Shown in pieces: positions 7,838 to 16,192 of a stretch of 59,482 nt of DNA. The DNA is from an uncultured Lachnospiraceae bacterium (GTDB lineage Bacteria; Bacillota; Clostridia; Lachnospirales; Lachnospiraceae): assembly GCA_910585605.1 (NCBI GenBank), contig CAJUFL010000022.1, positions 1 through 59,482 of the forward strand, in the 5' to 3' direction. A program made the position numbers and the translations under genes. The notes under the pieces were generated by a model. It saw only the letters and a program-made list of their open reading frames with translations, had not been told where the DNA came from and did no database searches. Position 1 is the first letter of the stretch; every line of letters begins with the position of its first letter.

Positions 7838-9046
7838 ATGACAAAAATTGATATTATTTCCGGCTTTTTAGGAGCGGGAAAGACGACGTTGATTAAAAAG
7901 CTGATTGCAGAAGGATTTACAGGTGAAAAACTGGTCCTGATCGAGAATGAGTTTGGTGAAATCGGTATTGATGGAGGTTTTTTAAAGGATGCAGGGGTTC
8001 AGATTAATGAAATGAATTCCGGATGTATCTGCTGTTCCCTGGTGGGAGATTTTGGACAGGCATTAAAACAGGTATTGGAGGATTATGCACCGGATCGTAT
8101 CATTATTGAACCCTCAGGCGTCGGTAAACTTTCTGATGTCATGAAAGCTGTTGCTGATATGAAAGAAGAAGCCATTGTAATTAATTCTGCTTCTGCGGTT
8201 GTAGATGCAATGAAGTGTAAGATGTATATGAAGAATTTTGGCGAATTTTTTAATAATCAGATTGAGAGTGCAGGAACCATTATCTTAAGCAGAAGTCAGA
8301 AGCTGTCAGAAGAGAAATTAGATGCAGTTGTCGATATGTTAAGGGAACATAATGAAAAGGCTACAATCATTACAACCGCATGGGATGATATTGACGGAAA
8401 ACAGATTGTTGCTGCTTTGGAAAAGGAAAAGTCACTTGTGGAAGAGTTGATGGGAGAAGCAGAAGTATGTCCCGAATGCGGTCATGTGCACGTTCATGCG
8501 GAAGGACATCATCATGACCATGAGCATCATCACGGTCATGAAGGAGAATGCTGCCACCATGACCATGAGCATCATCACGAGCATGAAGGAGAATGCTGCC
8601 ATCATGACCATGAGCATCATCACGAGCATGAAGGAGAATGCTGCCATCATGACCATGAGCATCATCACGAGCATGAAGGAGAATGCTGCCACCATGACCA
8701 TGAGCATCATCACGGTCATGAAGGAGAGTGCTGCCATCATGACCATGGACACCATCATCATGCAGATGAAGTGTTTACCAGCTGGGGAGTAGAAACCCCG
8801 CATAAGTATTCGAAGGAGGAGATGGAACATATTCTTAAGATTCTTGCAGACAGTGAGAATACAGCGTATGGTATTATCTTACGGGCAAAAGGAATTGTTC
8901 CGGGGGAAGATGGCAATTGGATTTATTTTGATCTGACACCGGAAGAATACGAAGTGCGTGAAGGCAGACCCGATATCACCGGTAAATTATGTGTGATAGG
9001 GAGCGGTCTGAATGAAGAAAAGATTGCAGAGTTATTTCATGTATAA
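7838..9046 (+). CDS. G3E (CobW/ZNG-type) P-loop protein with His/Cys repeat domain
   Basis: Putative metallochaperone GTPase of 402 aa. Walker A (SGFLGAGKTT, residues 8-17), EFGEIGIDGG and the metal-binding CxCC (C63, C65, C66 in GCICC) define the COG0523/CobW fold. The usual NKxD guanine motif is not evident; the matching segment reads LSRSQK, so nucleotide specificity is uncertain. Residues 225-299 are five 15-aa units HHDHEHHHxHEGECC plus a partial unit, an exceptionally rich site for Zn, Ni, Co or Cu. A CobW C-terminal domain follows (residues about 310-402). The neighbour at 9129 is a second G3E protein. A role in metal storage and delivery is family knowledge; the metal is unknown. Confidence 0.87.
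   Translation: MTKIDIISGFLGAGKTTLIKKLIAEGFTGEKLVLIENEFGEIGIDGGFLKDAGVQINEMNSGCICCSLVGDFGQALKQVLEDYAPDRIIIEPSGVGKLSDVMKAVADMKEEAIVINSASAVVDAMKCKMYMKNFGEFFNNQIESAGTIILSRSQKLSEEKLDAVVDMLREHNEKATIITTAWDDIDGKQIVAALEKEKSLVEELMGEAEVCPECGHVHVHAEGHHHDHEHHHGHEGECCHHDHEHHHEHEGECCHHDHEHHHEHEGECCHHDHEHHHEHEGECCHHDHEHHHGHEGECCHHDHGHHHHADEVFTSWGVETPHKYSKEEMEHILKILADSENTAYGIILRAKGIVPGEDGNWIYFDLTPEEYEVREGRPDITGKLCVIGSGLNEEKIAELFHV
8510..8766 (+). repeat. In-frame 45-bp tandem repeats (His/Cys domain)
   Basis: Five 45-bp units and a partial sixth encode HHDHEHHHxHEGECC. Units are nearly identical at the DNA level, including third positions, so copy number has probably changed recently by slippage or unequal exchange. 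Other reading frames through the block stay open only because of the repeat. Confidence 0.9.
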
Positions 9047-9069
9047 TTCTACGTAAATTAAAGCAGAAT

Positions 9070-9101
9070 CCCGGTATTCCTTTATGAATAGCGGGTTTTC
9101 T
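9070..9101 (+). terminator. Hairpin between the two G3E genes
   Basis: CCCGGTATTC pairs with GAATAGCGGG (one mismatch) around a short loop and is followed by TTTTC. A weak intrinsic terminator or attenuator could lower expression of the second gene relative to the first. Confidence 0.55.
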
Positions 9102-9128
9102 TACTATCAATAGAAAGGAATCCAGGGT

Positions 9129-10082
9129 ATGAGAAAACAGGAAAAAGAAATCCCGGTATTTGTTTTTATGGGATTTTTAGAATGTGGCAAGACACGGTTT
9201 TGTAGTGAAACATTAATTGACAGGTCGTTTACAGAGGGTGAGCCGACTCTTTTGATTGTGACTGAGGAAGGAATTGAGGAATACGACGAAGAAGAACTGA
9301 AAAAACGGAATATTACTACTGTTTATTTGGAGGATACGGATTTAAATACGGAAAAACTGCTGGATTTACAGGAAGAGTATCATCCGAAGCAGGTCATGAT
9401 TGAATATAACGGTATGTGGCAGCTTGACAGGCTGTTTACGATCAGGGTTCCAAAAGGATGGACGATTGTTCAGGTGATCACTTTGATCGATGCGGGGACA
9501 TTTACAGTGTACAATAATAATATGAAGTCCTTGATGGCAGAACATATCCAGAGTGCGGATATGGTCATATTCAATCGTGTGACGGATGATTCGGATATCA
9601 ACACAATGCGTATGGCAGTCAAGACTATTAATCGTCGTGCCCAAATTGTATTTGAAAATGTGAATGGTCAGGCCCAGATTGATAATGGCGAGATAGAAAT
9701 TCCTTATGATATAGAGGCAGAGGTTGTGGAAATTGAAGATGAGGATTTTGGAATTTTTTATATTGATGCTTCAGATAACCCGGAAAAATATATTGATAAG
9801 ACAGTAAAATTTAAAGGTCAGGTTTACTGTCCGCCACAGTATGGAGGGAAAGCTTTTGTGCCGGGACGTTTTGCCATGACATGTTGTGCAGAGGATATTA
9901 CATTTCTGGGCTTTAAGTGTGTATCTTTAGAGACGCCTAATTTAGAAGACAGGGAATGGGTTACGGTTACGGCTAAGGTAAAATGTGAATATTATAAAGA
10001 GTTTGACGGGGAAGGACCGGTTCTTTATGCCCAAAAGATAGAAAAATCGGAAAAAGCTGAAGAAGATATCGTATATTTTTAA
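9129..10082 (+). CDS. G3E-like P-loop protein fused to YcgQ/DUF1980-like C-terminal domain
   Basis: Protein of 317 aa, partner of the preceding G3E gene. Walker A is GFLECGKT (near residue 15), but the CxCC metal motif is missing and the NKxD position reads FNRVTD, so this is a degenerate CobW-type domain (about 1-190). Residues about 210-317 resemble the soluble end of YcgQ/DUF1980 proteins: a KFKGQVY strand, then RFAMTCCAEDITFLG. In other Firmicutes YcgQ is a separate membrane protein near COG0523 genes; here that part is attached to the G3E domain with no membrane segment. A role in metal allocation is inferred from the pair. Confidence 0.72.
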   Translation: MRKQEKEIPVFVFMGFLECGKTRFCSETLIDRSFTEGEPTLLIVTEEGIEEYDEEELKKRNITTVYLEDTDLNTEKLLDLQEEYHPKQVMIEYNGMWQLDRLFTIRVPKGWTIVQVITLIDAGTFTVYNNNMKSLMAEHIQSADMVIFNRVTDDSDINTMRMAVKTINRRAQIVFENVNGQAQIDNGEIEIPYDIEAEVVEIEDEDFGIFYIDASDNPEKYIDKTVKFKGQVYCPPQYGGKAFVPGRFAMTCCAEDITFLGFKCVSLETPNLEDREWVTVTAKVKCEYYKEFDGEGPVLYAQKIEKSEKAEEDIVYF

Positions 10083-10145
10083 GTTAAACACAGAGGTTCA
10101 TAATTATAATGATTTATATTTATGTAAAATTAAGGAGGAAATGAT

Positions 10146-10442
10146 ATGGCATTTAATGATTTTTTGGACAAGGTGAAGGAGACATCCAGCAATGCAATGG
10201 ATAAGGCAAAGGATACGACAAAGCGTCTGGCAACAGTAAACGATTTAAAGAGTAAAATCAGAGGATATAACAATGATAAGAATAAACTCTTTACACAGAT
10301 GGGAATGGATTTATACATTGCCAAAAAGCAGGAAGAGGATATAGAGGAGACCATTGATGCATTTGTTTCCCAAATTGACACAATAAATATCCGTATTAAA
10401 AATCTTCAGGAAAAACTTGCTTTGGTGGAGTCAGAGGAATAG
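10146..10442 (+). CDS. Small helical/coiled-coil protein, unknown function
   Basis: A 98-aa, highly charged protein with no cysteines and no signal peptide. The N-terminal third (FNDFLDKVKETSSNAMDKAK) reads as an amphipathic helix; the C-terminus (QIDTINIRIKNLQEKLALVE) has heptad spacing suited to a coiled coil. AAGGAGG precedes the start. Similar short proteins occur in Clostridia, but I recognise no function. It may share the transcript of the G3E pair. Confidence 0.75.
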   Translation: MAFNDFLDKVKETSSNAMDKAKDTTKRLATVNDLKSKIRGYNNDKNKLFTQMGMDLYIAKKQEEDIEETIDAFVSQIDTINIRIKNLQEKLALVESEE

Positions 10443-10452
10443 TATTTCGCTG

Positions 10453-10481
10453 TTGACAAAATAATTAATATTCGATATAGT
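10453..10481 (+). promoter_or_regulatory. Promoter of the fab cluster
   Basis: TTGACA (10453-10458), a 17-bp spacer and TATAGT (10476-10481) give a strong vegetative promoter. The predicted start near 10488 leaves a leader of about 105 nt before fabH. Confidence 0.85.
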
Positions 10482-10492
10482 TTTATCTGATA

Positions 10493-10528
10493 GATAATAG
10501 ACATATATATAGATGGTTGTCTATTATC
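10493..10528 (+). promoter_or_regulatory. Perfect inverted repeat in the fab leader
   Basis: GATAATAGAC (10493-10502) and GTCTATTATC (10519-10528) are perfect inverted repeats 16 nt apart, starting about 5 nt past the predicted transcription start. It could be the operator of a fatty-acid regulator or an RNA hairpin. It does not look like the FapR or FabT boxes I know, and no regulator gene lies next to the cluster. Confidence 0.6.
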
Positions 10529-10592
10529 ATCAGGGACAGGAGAATTGTCAAAAAAGATATCTTCTTAATTTTAATGGAAAGTTGAGGGTGTT

Positions 10593-11555
10593 ATGGCGAC
10601 TGGAATTATTGGAACAGGCAGTTTTTTACCGCCAACTATTATTGATAATAATGAATTGGCAAAATTAGTTAAAACGAATGACGAGTGGATAAGGGAACAT
10701 ACGGGTATTGCACAGAGGCATATTGCGACAGATGAAACCACATCTTTTATGGCGACAGAGGCTTCTCTTGCTGCAATTGAGAATGCAGGAATTGATCCGA
10801 AGGAGATTGATTTAATTGTTTTGGCGACGCTTTCTCCAGAGCGGGCAACACCAAGTATGTCGTGTATTGTTCAGGATAAGATAGGTGCCGTGAATGCCAC
10901 TTGTTTTGACCTGAATGCAGCGTGTTCGGGTTTTGTGTATGCATTGCAGACAGCAGATGCTTATATTACGGCAGGAATGGCAAAGACAGCATTGATCATT
11001 GGTTCGGAAACACTTTCTAAGATGGTAGACTGGAAAGACCGTTCTACCTGTATTTTGTTTGCAGACGGTGCCGGAGCTGCTATTGTAACCAAGACAGAGC
11101 GAGGGATTTTGAGCAGTATTACCCATAGTGATGGCTCAAAAGGGATGTCCCTTAAGTGTAAGGAGCGTTCTACAAGGAATTTTCTGGTCAAAAAGACAGA
11201 AGATAAGCATTATATACAGATGATAGGTCCTGATATTTTTAAATTTGCGGTACGTAAGGTTCCTGCCTGTATTGATCTTTTATTAGAGAGGGCAGGAGTG
11301 ACAAAAGATGAGGTAGCTTATTATGTACTCCATCAGGCAAATGCAAGAATTATTGCATCTGTTTCTAAGAAAATGGAAATACCCCTTGAGAAATTTCCGA
11401 TGAATGTTGAACATTGCGGGAATACTTCTAGTGCATCTATTCCGATTCTTTTGGATGAAATGAACAGGGATGGTCTATTGCATAAGGGCGATAAAATTGT
11501 TCTTTGCGGATTTGGCGGAGGTCTTACCTGGGGGGCACAGTTAATTGAGTGGTGA
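10593..11555 (+). CDS. fabH: 3-oxoacyl-ACP synthase III
   Basis: Condensing enzyme of 320 aa that starts fatty acid chains from acyl-CoA and malonyl-ACP. The Cys-His-Asn triad is visible: Cys111 in NAACSGF, His in LHQAN, Asn in CGNTSSAS. The C-terminal GFGGGLTWG is typical. It opens the fab cluster behind its promoter and inverted repeat. In related clusters acpP and fabK follow fabH; here only 66 nt separate it from fabD. Confidence 0.96.
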   Translation: MATGIIGTGSFLPPTIIDNNELAKLVKTNDEWIREHTGIAQRHIATDETTSFMATEASLAAIENAGIDPKEIDLIVLATLSPERATPSMSCIVQDKIGAVNATCFDLNAACSGFVYALQTADAYITAGMAKTALIIGSETLSKMVDWKDRSTCILFADGAGAAIVTKTERGILSSITHSDGSKGMSLKCKERSTRNFLVKKTEDKHYIQMIGPDIFKFAVRKVPACIDLLLERAGVTKDEVAYYVLHQANARIIASVSKKMEIPLEKFPMNVEHCGNTSSASIPILLDEMNRDGLLHKGDKIVLCGFGGGLTWGAQLIEW

Positions 11556-11621
11556 TTGAAAACCGTTACAGAAGAAACAGTCTGTTTTACGGGGGATATT
11601 ATAAAGTGGAGGATATGAACA

Positions 11622-12548
11622 ATGGGTAAAATTGCATTTATGTTTCCGGGACAGGGAGCACAGTATGTAGGAATGGGTCAGGATTTTTGTCATAACAACG
11701 AAAAGTGCAGGGAAATTTACAAAAAGGCTTCTGATGCAGTGGGACTGGATATGGAGGCACTGTGTTTTGAGGAAAATACAGATATCAATATTACGGAGTT
11801 TACACAGATAGCGATGCTGACTACAGAAGTTGCAATGCTTCAGGCGGTATTGGATTTAGGAATCAAACCTGATATGACAGGAGGCTTGTCTCTGGGTGAA
11901 TATTCTGCACTGGTGGCTTCAGGTGTCATGGATTTTGAAGAATGTGCAAAAGTTGTCAGAAAACGCGGGATTTATATGCAGGATGAGGTTCCGGCAGGAC
12001 AGGGCGGTATGGCAGCTGTTATTGCACTGGATGCGGAAAAGATTGCCCAAGTATGTGAGAAGACAGATGGCATTGTAGGGATTGCAAATTATAATTGTCC
12101 GGGTCAGATTGCTATTTCAGGAGAAAAGGAAGCGGTGGAGAAGGCATGTGAAGCATTAAAAGAAGCAGGAGCAAAAAGATGTATTCCTCTCAATGTCAGC
12201 GGACCGTTTCATTCCCCGATGCTTGCCGGAGCAGGAACGAAGCTGGCAAAAGAACTGGAACAGGTGGCAATACATGATATAGAAATACCGTATGTTACTA
12301 ATGTGACCGGTGATTTCGTATCAGATAAGAATGACGTGAAGGAGCTGCTGGCCGCACAGGTTTCTTCTTCGGTAAAATGGATTCAGTGTGTGGAAGCAAT
12401 GCTTCGTGATGGTGCAGATACCTTTATTGAAATCGGGCCAGGGAAGACCTTATCTTCCTTTGTTAAGAAAATCAATAAAGAAGTAACCATCGTAAATGTA
12501 GATAAATATGAGGATTTGGATAAAGTAAAAGATGCCTTAGGGCTGTAA
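11622..12548 (+). CDS. fabD: Malonyl-CoA:ACP transacylase
   Basis: Protein of 308 aa that loads malonyl groups onto ACP. FPGQGAQ is at residue 8 and the nucleophile Ser90 lies in GLSLGE; most bacteria have His before this Ser, and Leu is, to my knowledge, common in Clostridia. The catalytic His is probably in SGPFHSP. GGAGG precedes ATG 11622, and fabG follows after 12 nt. Confidence 0.95.
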   Translation: MGKIAFMFPGQGAQYVGMGQDFCHNNEKCREIYKKASDAVGLDMEALCFEENTDINITEFTQIAMLTTEVAMLQAVLDLGIKPDMTGGLSLGEYSALVASGVMDFEECAKVVRKRGIYMQDEVPAGQGGMAAVIALDAEKIAQVCEKTDGIVGIANYNCPGQIAISGEKEAVEKACEALKEAGAKRCIPLNVSGPFHSPMLAGAGTKLAKELEQVAIHDIEIPYVTNVTGDFVSDKNDVKELLAAQVSSSVKWIQCVEAMLRDGADTFIEIGPGKTLSSFVKKINKEVTIVNVDKYEDLDKVKDALGL

Positions 12549-12560
12549 AAAGGAGAAGCT

Positions 12561-13301
12561 ATGTTAACAGATAAGATTGCATTAGTAACCGGGGGAAGCC
12601 GGGGAATCGGCAGACAGACGGCAATAACCCTTGCTTCGTATGGAGCAGTTGTCATTATAAACTATAATGGCAGTAAGGATAAGGCGGATGAGGTTGTACA
12701 GGAGATTGAAAAAAACGGGGGAAAAGCTGTAAGCTATGGATGTAATGTTGCAGACTATGAAGCCGTGGAAGGTATGATGAAAGATATCGTAAAAGATTAT
12801 GGCAGATTAGATATCCTGGTAAATAATGCGGGTATTACTAAAGATGGTCTTTTGATGAAAATGTCGGAGGCAGATTATGATGCCGTGCTCGACACGAATC
12901 TAAAGGGAACATTTAACTGTATTAAGCATATTTCCAGACAGATGTTAAAGCAAAAAGCCGGCAGAATTATTAATCTTTCCAGTGTAGTGGGTTTGTATGG
13001 GAATGCAGGGCAGGTCAATTATTCTGCATCGAAAGCAGGAGTTGTAGGTATTACAAAATCGGTGGCAAAGGAATTGGGCTCAAGAGGAATTACGGTTAAT
13101 GCTGTCGCACCGGGATTTATCGTAACGGAAATGACAGATGCGATGCCAGAAGATGCCAAAAAACAGGTGGCAGACCGGATTGCAATGAAATGTCTGGGGA
13201 GTGTTGAAGATGTTGCCGAAACAGTAGCATTTCTGGCATCTGATAAGGCTGGTTACATAACAGGACAGGTTATCTGCGTAGATGGCGGAATGAGTGTATA
13301 A
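12561..13301 (+). CDS. fabG: 3-oxoacyl-ACP reductase
   Basis: NADPH-dependent SDR enzyme of 246 aa performing the first reduction of each elongation cycle. Cofactor motif GGSRGIG at 11-17, NNAG at 88-91 and the catalytic Ser141, Tyr154 and Lys158 (YSASK) are present. It ends 13 nt before fabF, with the fabF Shine-Dalgarno directly after its stop. Confidence 0.96.
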   Translation: MLTDKIALVTGGSRGIGRQTAITLASYGAVVIINYNGSKDKADEVVQEIEKNGGKAVSYGCNVADYEAVEGMMKDIVKDYGRLDILVNNAGITKDGLLMKMSEADYDAVLDTNLKGTFNCIKHISRQMLKQKAGRIINLSSVVGLYGNAGQVNYSASKAGVVGITKSVAKELGSRGITVNAVAPGFIVTEMTDAMPEDAKKQVADRIAMKCLGSVEDVAETVAFLASDKAGYITGQVICVDGGMSV

Positions 13302-13314
13302 AAAGGAGATTGAC

Positions 13315-14556
13315 ATGAGACGAGTTGTTGTGACAGGAATGGGGGCAATCACCCCGATTGGTTTAAGTGTAGATGAGTTTTGGAACGGTGTAAAGGAGAG
13401 CAGGGTTGGAATTGGTCCGATTACCAGGTTTGATGCGACACAATACAAGGCGAAGATTGCCGCAGAGGTGAAGGGGTTTGTGGCGAAGGATTATATGGAC
13501 CCTAAGACGGCTAAACGTATGGAATTATTCTCCCAATATGCTGTAGCTGCTGCAAAAGAGGCTATCGAGCAGTCAGGTCTTGATATGGAAAAAGAGGATC
13601 CGTTCCGTGTGGGAACGGCAGTGGGTTCCGGAACAGGAAGTTTACAGTCTATTGAAAGAAATGAAAAAAGAATTGCTGATAAGGGGCCTAACCGGATAGA
13701 GCCATTGCTGGTGCCTTTGATGATTTCCAATATGGCTTGTGGAAATGTATCCATATATTTTGGTTTGAAAGGAAAATCCATTAATGTGGTAACTGCATGT
13801 GCAACAGGCACTCATAATATTGGGGAAGCTTTCAGGACGATTCAGTATGGAGATGCTGATGTAATGATTGCAGGTGGTACAGAGGCTTGTGTTACGCCAA
13901 TTGGTGTTGGTGGATTTGCGGCACTTACAGCGTTAAATACAACTGAGGATTGCAGCCGGGCATCTATTCCGTTTGATAAAGACCGGGCAGGGTTTGTCCT
14001 GGGTGAAGGTGCTGGTGTGGTCGTATTAGAGGAATTAGAGCATGCAAAGGCGAGAGGTGCCAGAATTCTCGCAGAAGTGACAGGCTATGGTGCAACCTCT
14101 GATGCTTATCATATTACATCACCGTCAGAAGACGGTATGGGAGCTGCAAATGCAATGATTTTTGCCATGAAAGATGCTGGTATTACACCAGCAGAGGTTG
14201 ATTATATCAATGCACATGGAACCTCTACCCATCATAATGATCTGTTTGAGACAAGAGCGATTAAGATTGCGATGGGAGATGCACAAAATGACGTATTGAT
14301 CAGTTCTACCAAGTCTATGGTAGGACATCTTCTTGGTGCAGCGGGAGGAATCGAATTTATTACCTGTGTTAAATCTATTGAAGATGGTTATGTGCATGAA
14401 AATGTGGGATTACATGAGGTTGATGATGAGGAGGAGTTCTCTCTTAACTATGTAAAGGATCATGGAGTTTCAAAAGATGTTAATGTCTGTATGTCTAATT
14501 CATTGGGATTTGGAGGACATAATGCGACTTTGGTAGTAAAAAAATATGTAGATTAG
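13315..14556 (+). CDS. fabF: 3-oxoacyl-ACP synthase II
   Basis: Elongating condensing enzyme of 413 aa. The Cys162-His-His triad is seen in TACATGT, NAHGTST and KSMVGHLLGAAG. ATG 13315, 13 nt after fabG with AAAGGAG between, is preferred to an in-frame ATG at 13294 that overlaps fabG. A structured, gene-free stretch of about 110 nt follows before fabZ. Confidence 0.96.
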   Translation: MRRVVVTGMGAITPIGLSVDEFWNGVKESRVGIGPITRFDATQYKAKIAAEVKGFVAKDYMDPKTAKRMELFSQYAVAAAKEAIEQSGLDMEKEDPFRVGTAVGSGTGSLQSIERNEKRIADKGPNRIEPLLVPLMISNMACGNVSIYFGLKGKSINVVTACATGTHNIGEAFRTIQYGDADVMIAGGTEACVTPIGVGGFAALTALNTTEDCSRASIPFDKDRAGFVLGEGAGVVVLEELEHAKARGARILAEVTGYGATSDAYHITSPSEDGMGAANAMIFAMKDAGITPAEVDYINAHGTSTHHNDLFETRAIKIAMGDAQNDVLISSTKSMVGHLLGAAGGIEFITCVKSIEDGYVHENVGLHEVDDEEEFSLNYVKDHGVSKDVNVCMSNSLGFGGHNATLVVKKYVD

Positions 14557-14560
14557 TCAA

Positions 14561-14635
14561 CAGCCCTGCTCTAAGAAGCAGGAATCAGGTTCCTTTAGCA
14601 TTCGCTAGACAGATGTGGAAACATATTTGTCTGGC
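14561..14635 (+). other. Structured spacer between fabF and fabZ
   Basis: Three successive hairpins can be drawn: CCTGCT/AGCAGG (14565-14582), a small GGAA/TTCC stem near 14581-14594, and GCTAGACA/TGTCTGGC (14604-14635, one G-T pair). None is followed by a T run, so this is not a simple terminator; processing or attenuation are options. Confidence 0.45.
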
Positions 14636-14673
14636 TTGTTGCTTTGATGGAATATATAGAAAGTGTGGATAAT

Positions 14674-15099
14674 ATGGAATTGGATATAAAACAGATTATG
14701 GAAATCATTCCACACCGGCAGCCATTTCTTCTGATTGACCATGTAACAGATATGGTGCCGGGAAAATCGATAAAAGGATATAAAAATGTTTCCTATAATG
14801 AACCTTATTTTGCAGGACATTTTCCGGGTGAGCCGGTTATGCCGGGAGTTCTTCAGTTGGAGGCATTGGCACAGCTGGGTGCGGTAGCAGTGCTGTCTTT
14901 GGAGGAAAACAAAGGGAAGACAGCTTATTTTGCAGGAGTAAACAATGCAAAATTTAAACAGAAGGTAGTTCCGGGGGACAGGCTGGATCTAGAATGTGAG
15001 ATTATTAAGGTAAAAGGACCGTTAGGTATCGGTGCGGTAACCGCTACGGTAAATGGAAAGATTGCCTGTAAGGCGGAGATTTCCTTTATGATAGGCTAA
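14674..15099 (+). CDS. fabZ: 3-hydroxyacyl-ACP dehydratase
   Basis: Hot-dog-fold dehydratase of 141 aa acting after FabG. IIPHRQPFLLID and the catalytic His/Glu of GHFPGEPVMPGVLQLEALAQ are intact. Homologues usually begin a few residues before PHR, so ATG 14674 (MELDIKQIME) is preferred; ATG 14647 would add nine residues. It closes the fab cluster, so the enoyl-ACP reductase, ACP and acetyl-CoA carboxylase must lie elsewhere. Confidence 0.94.
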   Translation: MELDIKQIMEIIPHRQPFLLIDHVTDMVPGKSIKGYKNVSYNEPYFAGHFPGEPVMPGVLQLEALAQLGAVAVLSLEENKGKTAYFAGVNNAKFKQKVVPGDRLDLECEIIKVKGPLGIGAVTATVNGKIACKAEISFMIG

Positions 15100-15108
15100 G
15101 GGGGATTT

Positions 15109-16179
15109 ATGAGATTTATTGCAAAGTACAGGCATATCATTACAGTGGTAATAGCTGTCTTTTGTTTCGCAGGGTTGTTTTTTGCAGGAAAGAGAATGAA
15201 AGAATTAAAGAATCCTGATGTGAATGCGGATACTTTTTCGGGGACGGCTATGGGAACGGCGGTAAGAAAAACGATATATGCTGAAAATCGGACAAAGAGT
15301 GAGCAGGTGGATGCAGTAATTGATGACTGCCTGGAAGAGACAGAAAAACAGATTTCAGTCAGGCTGTCTGATTCGGTGGTTGCGAAGTGTAACCGTAATT
15401 ATGCTGTGGATGGTATTTATGAAATGCCCCTTGATCTTTTAGAATATGTAGAGAAAGAACTGGAAATTTTCAGAGAGACTGAAGGTGCTTTTTCGCCATG
15501 TATCCGCCCCATAGCAGATTTGTGGGGAATTGAGGATGGCAATGATACAGTTCCGGAAGAAAAAACAATTGAAGAAATGTTAAAAGTATGTGATGCCTCC
15601 AATATTGAGGTGGAAGATGGTGGGATTATCTTTCATGAAGATGATATGGCAATTGATTTTGGAGCTGTCGGAAAAGGTATTGCGGGAGACAGGATTGTAT
15701 CAGAACTCCAAAAAACGGATATTCAGGGTGCCGTTGTTTCTGTGGGAGGAAGCATTGCTGTATACGGTAACAAGGGGGATGGGAGACCGTGGCATATCGG
15801 AATCCAGGATCCCCGGGGACAGACAGGAGAAGTCTTCGGAGTGATAGATATAGAAGGTAATAAAATGATATCAACCTCCGGTGATTATGAAAAATATTTT
15901 GAAGCAGATGGAAAACGTTATCATCATATCTTTGATCCGACTACCGGTTATCCTGCTGACAATGGTCTGATATCGGTGACGATAGTCAGTGACAATGGAT
16001 TTTTGTCTGATGCACTTTCCACTGCCTGTTTTGTACTGGGCTTGGAAAAAGGAATGGCATATGCTGAGGAAAAAAATGTAGATGCTGTTTTTGTAACATC
16101 ACAAAAGGAAGTTTATGTGACGGGAGGAATGAAAAAGGCATTTCGGATTCAGTCAGATCAATATCATGTTAAAAAATAA
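15109..16179 (+). CDS. apbE: FAD:protein FMN transferase, membrane-anchored
   Basis: Enzyme of 356 aa that attaches FMN covalently to Thr/Ser of target proteins outside the cytoplasm. Residues about 8-27 form one N-terminal membrane segment with no clear lipobox, so a signal anchor is more likely than a lipoprotein. ApbE features include GAVGKGIAGDRI, TSGDYEKYF and HHIFDPTTGYPA. It is followed closely by a NusG-domain-II protein and a Gx-type membrane protein, a set seen near extracytosolic flavin redox systems. No obvious flavinylation target lies in this window. Confidence 0.92.
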   Translation: MRFIAKYRHIITVVIAVFCFAGLFFAGKRMKELKNPDVNADTFSGTAMGTAVRKTIYAENRTKSEQVDAVIDDCLEETEKQISVRLSDSVVAKCNRNYAVDGIYEMPLDLLEYVEKELEIFRETEGAFSPCIRPIADLWGIEDGNDTVPEEKTIEEMLKVCDASNIEVEDGGIIFHEDDMAIDFGAVGKGIAGDRIVSELQKTDIQGAVVSVGGSIAVYGNKGDGRPWHIGIQDPRGQTGEVFGVIDIEGNKMISTSGDYEKYFEADGKRYHHIFDPTTGYPADNGLISVTIVSDNGFLSDALSTACFVLGLEKGMAYAEEKNVDAVFVTSQKEVYVTGGMKKAFRIQSDQYHVKK

Positions 16180-16192
16180 TATGGAAATTCAA

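Noticed and set aside
8432..8830. Long open frames on both strands through the His/Cys repeat
   Set aside because: They are by-products of the 45-bp repeat; Met/Val-rich or Thr/Met-rich translations with no domain.
11886..11905. FabD missing the His before its catalytic Ser
   Set aside because: GLSLGE in place of GHSLGE is, as far as I know, common in clostridial FabD, so it is not a sign of inactivation.
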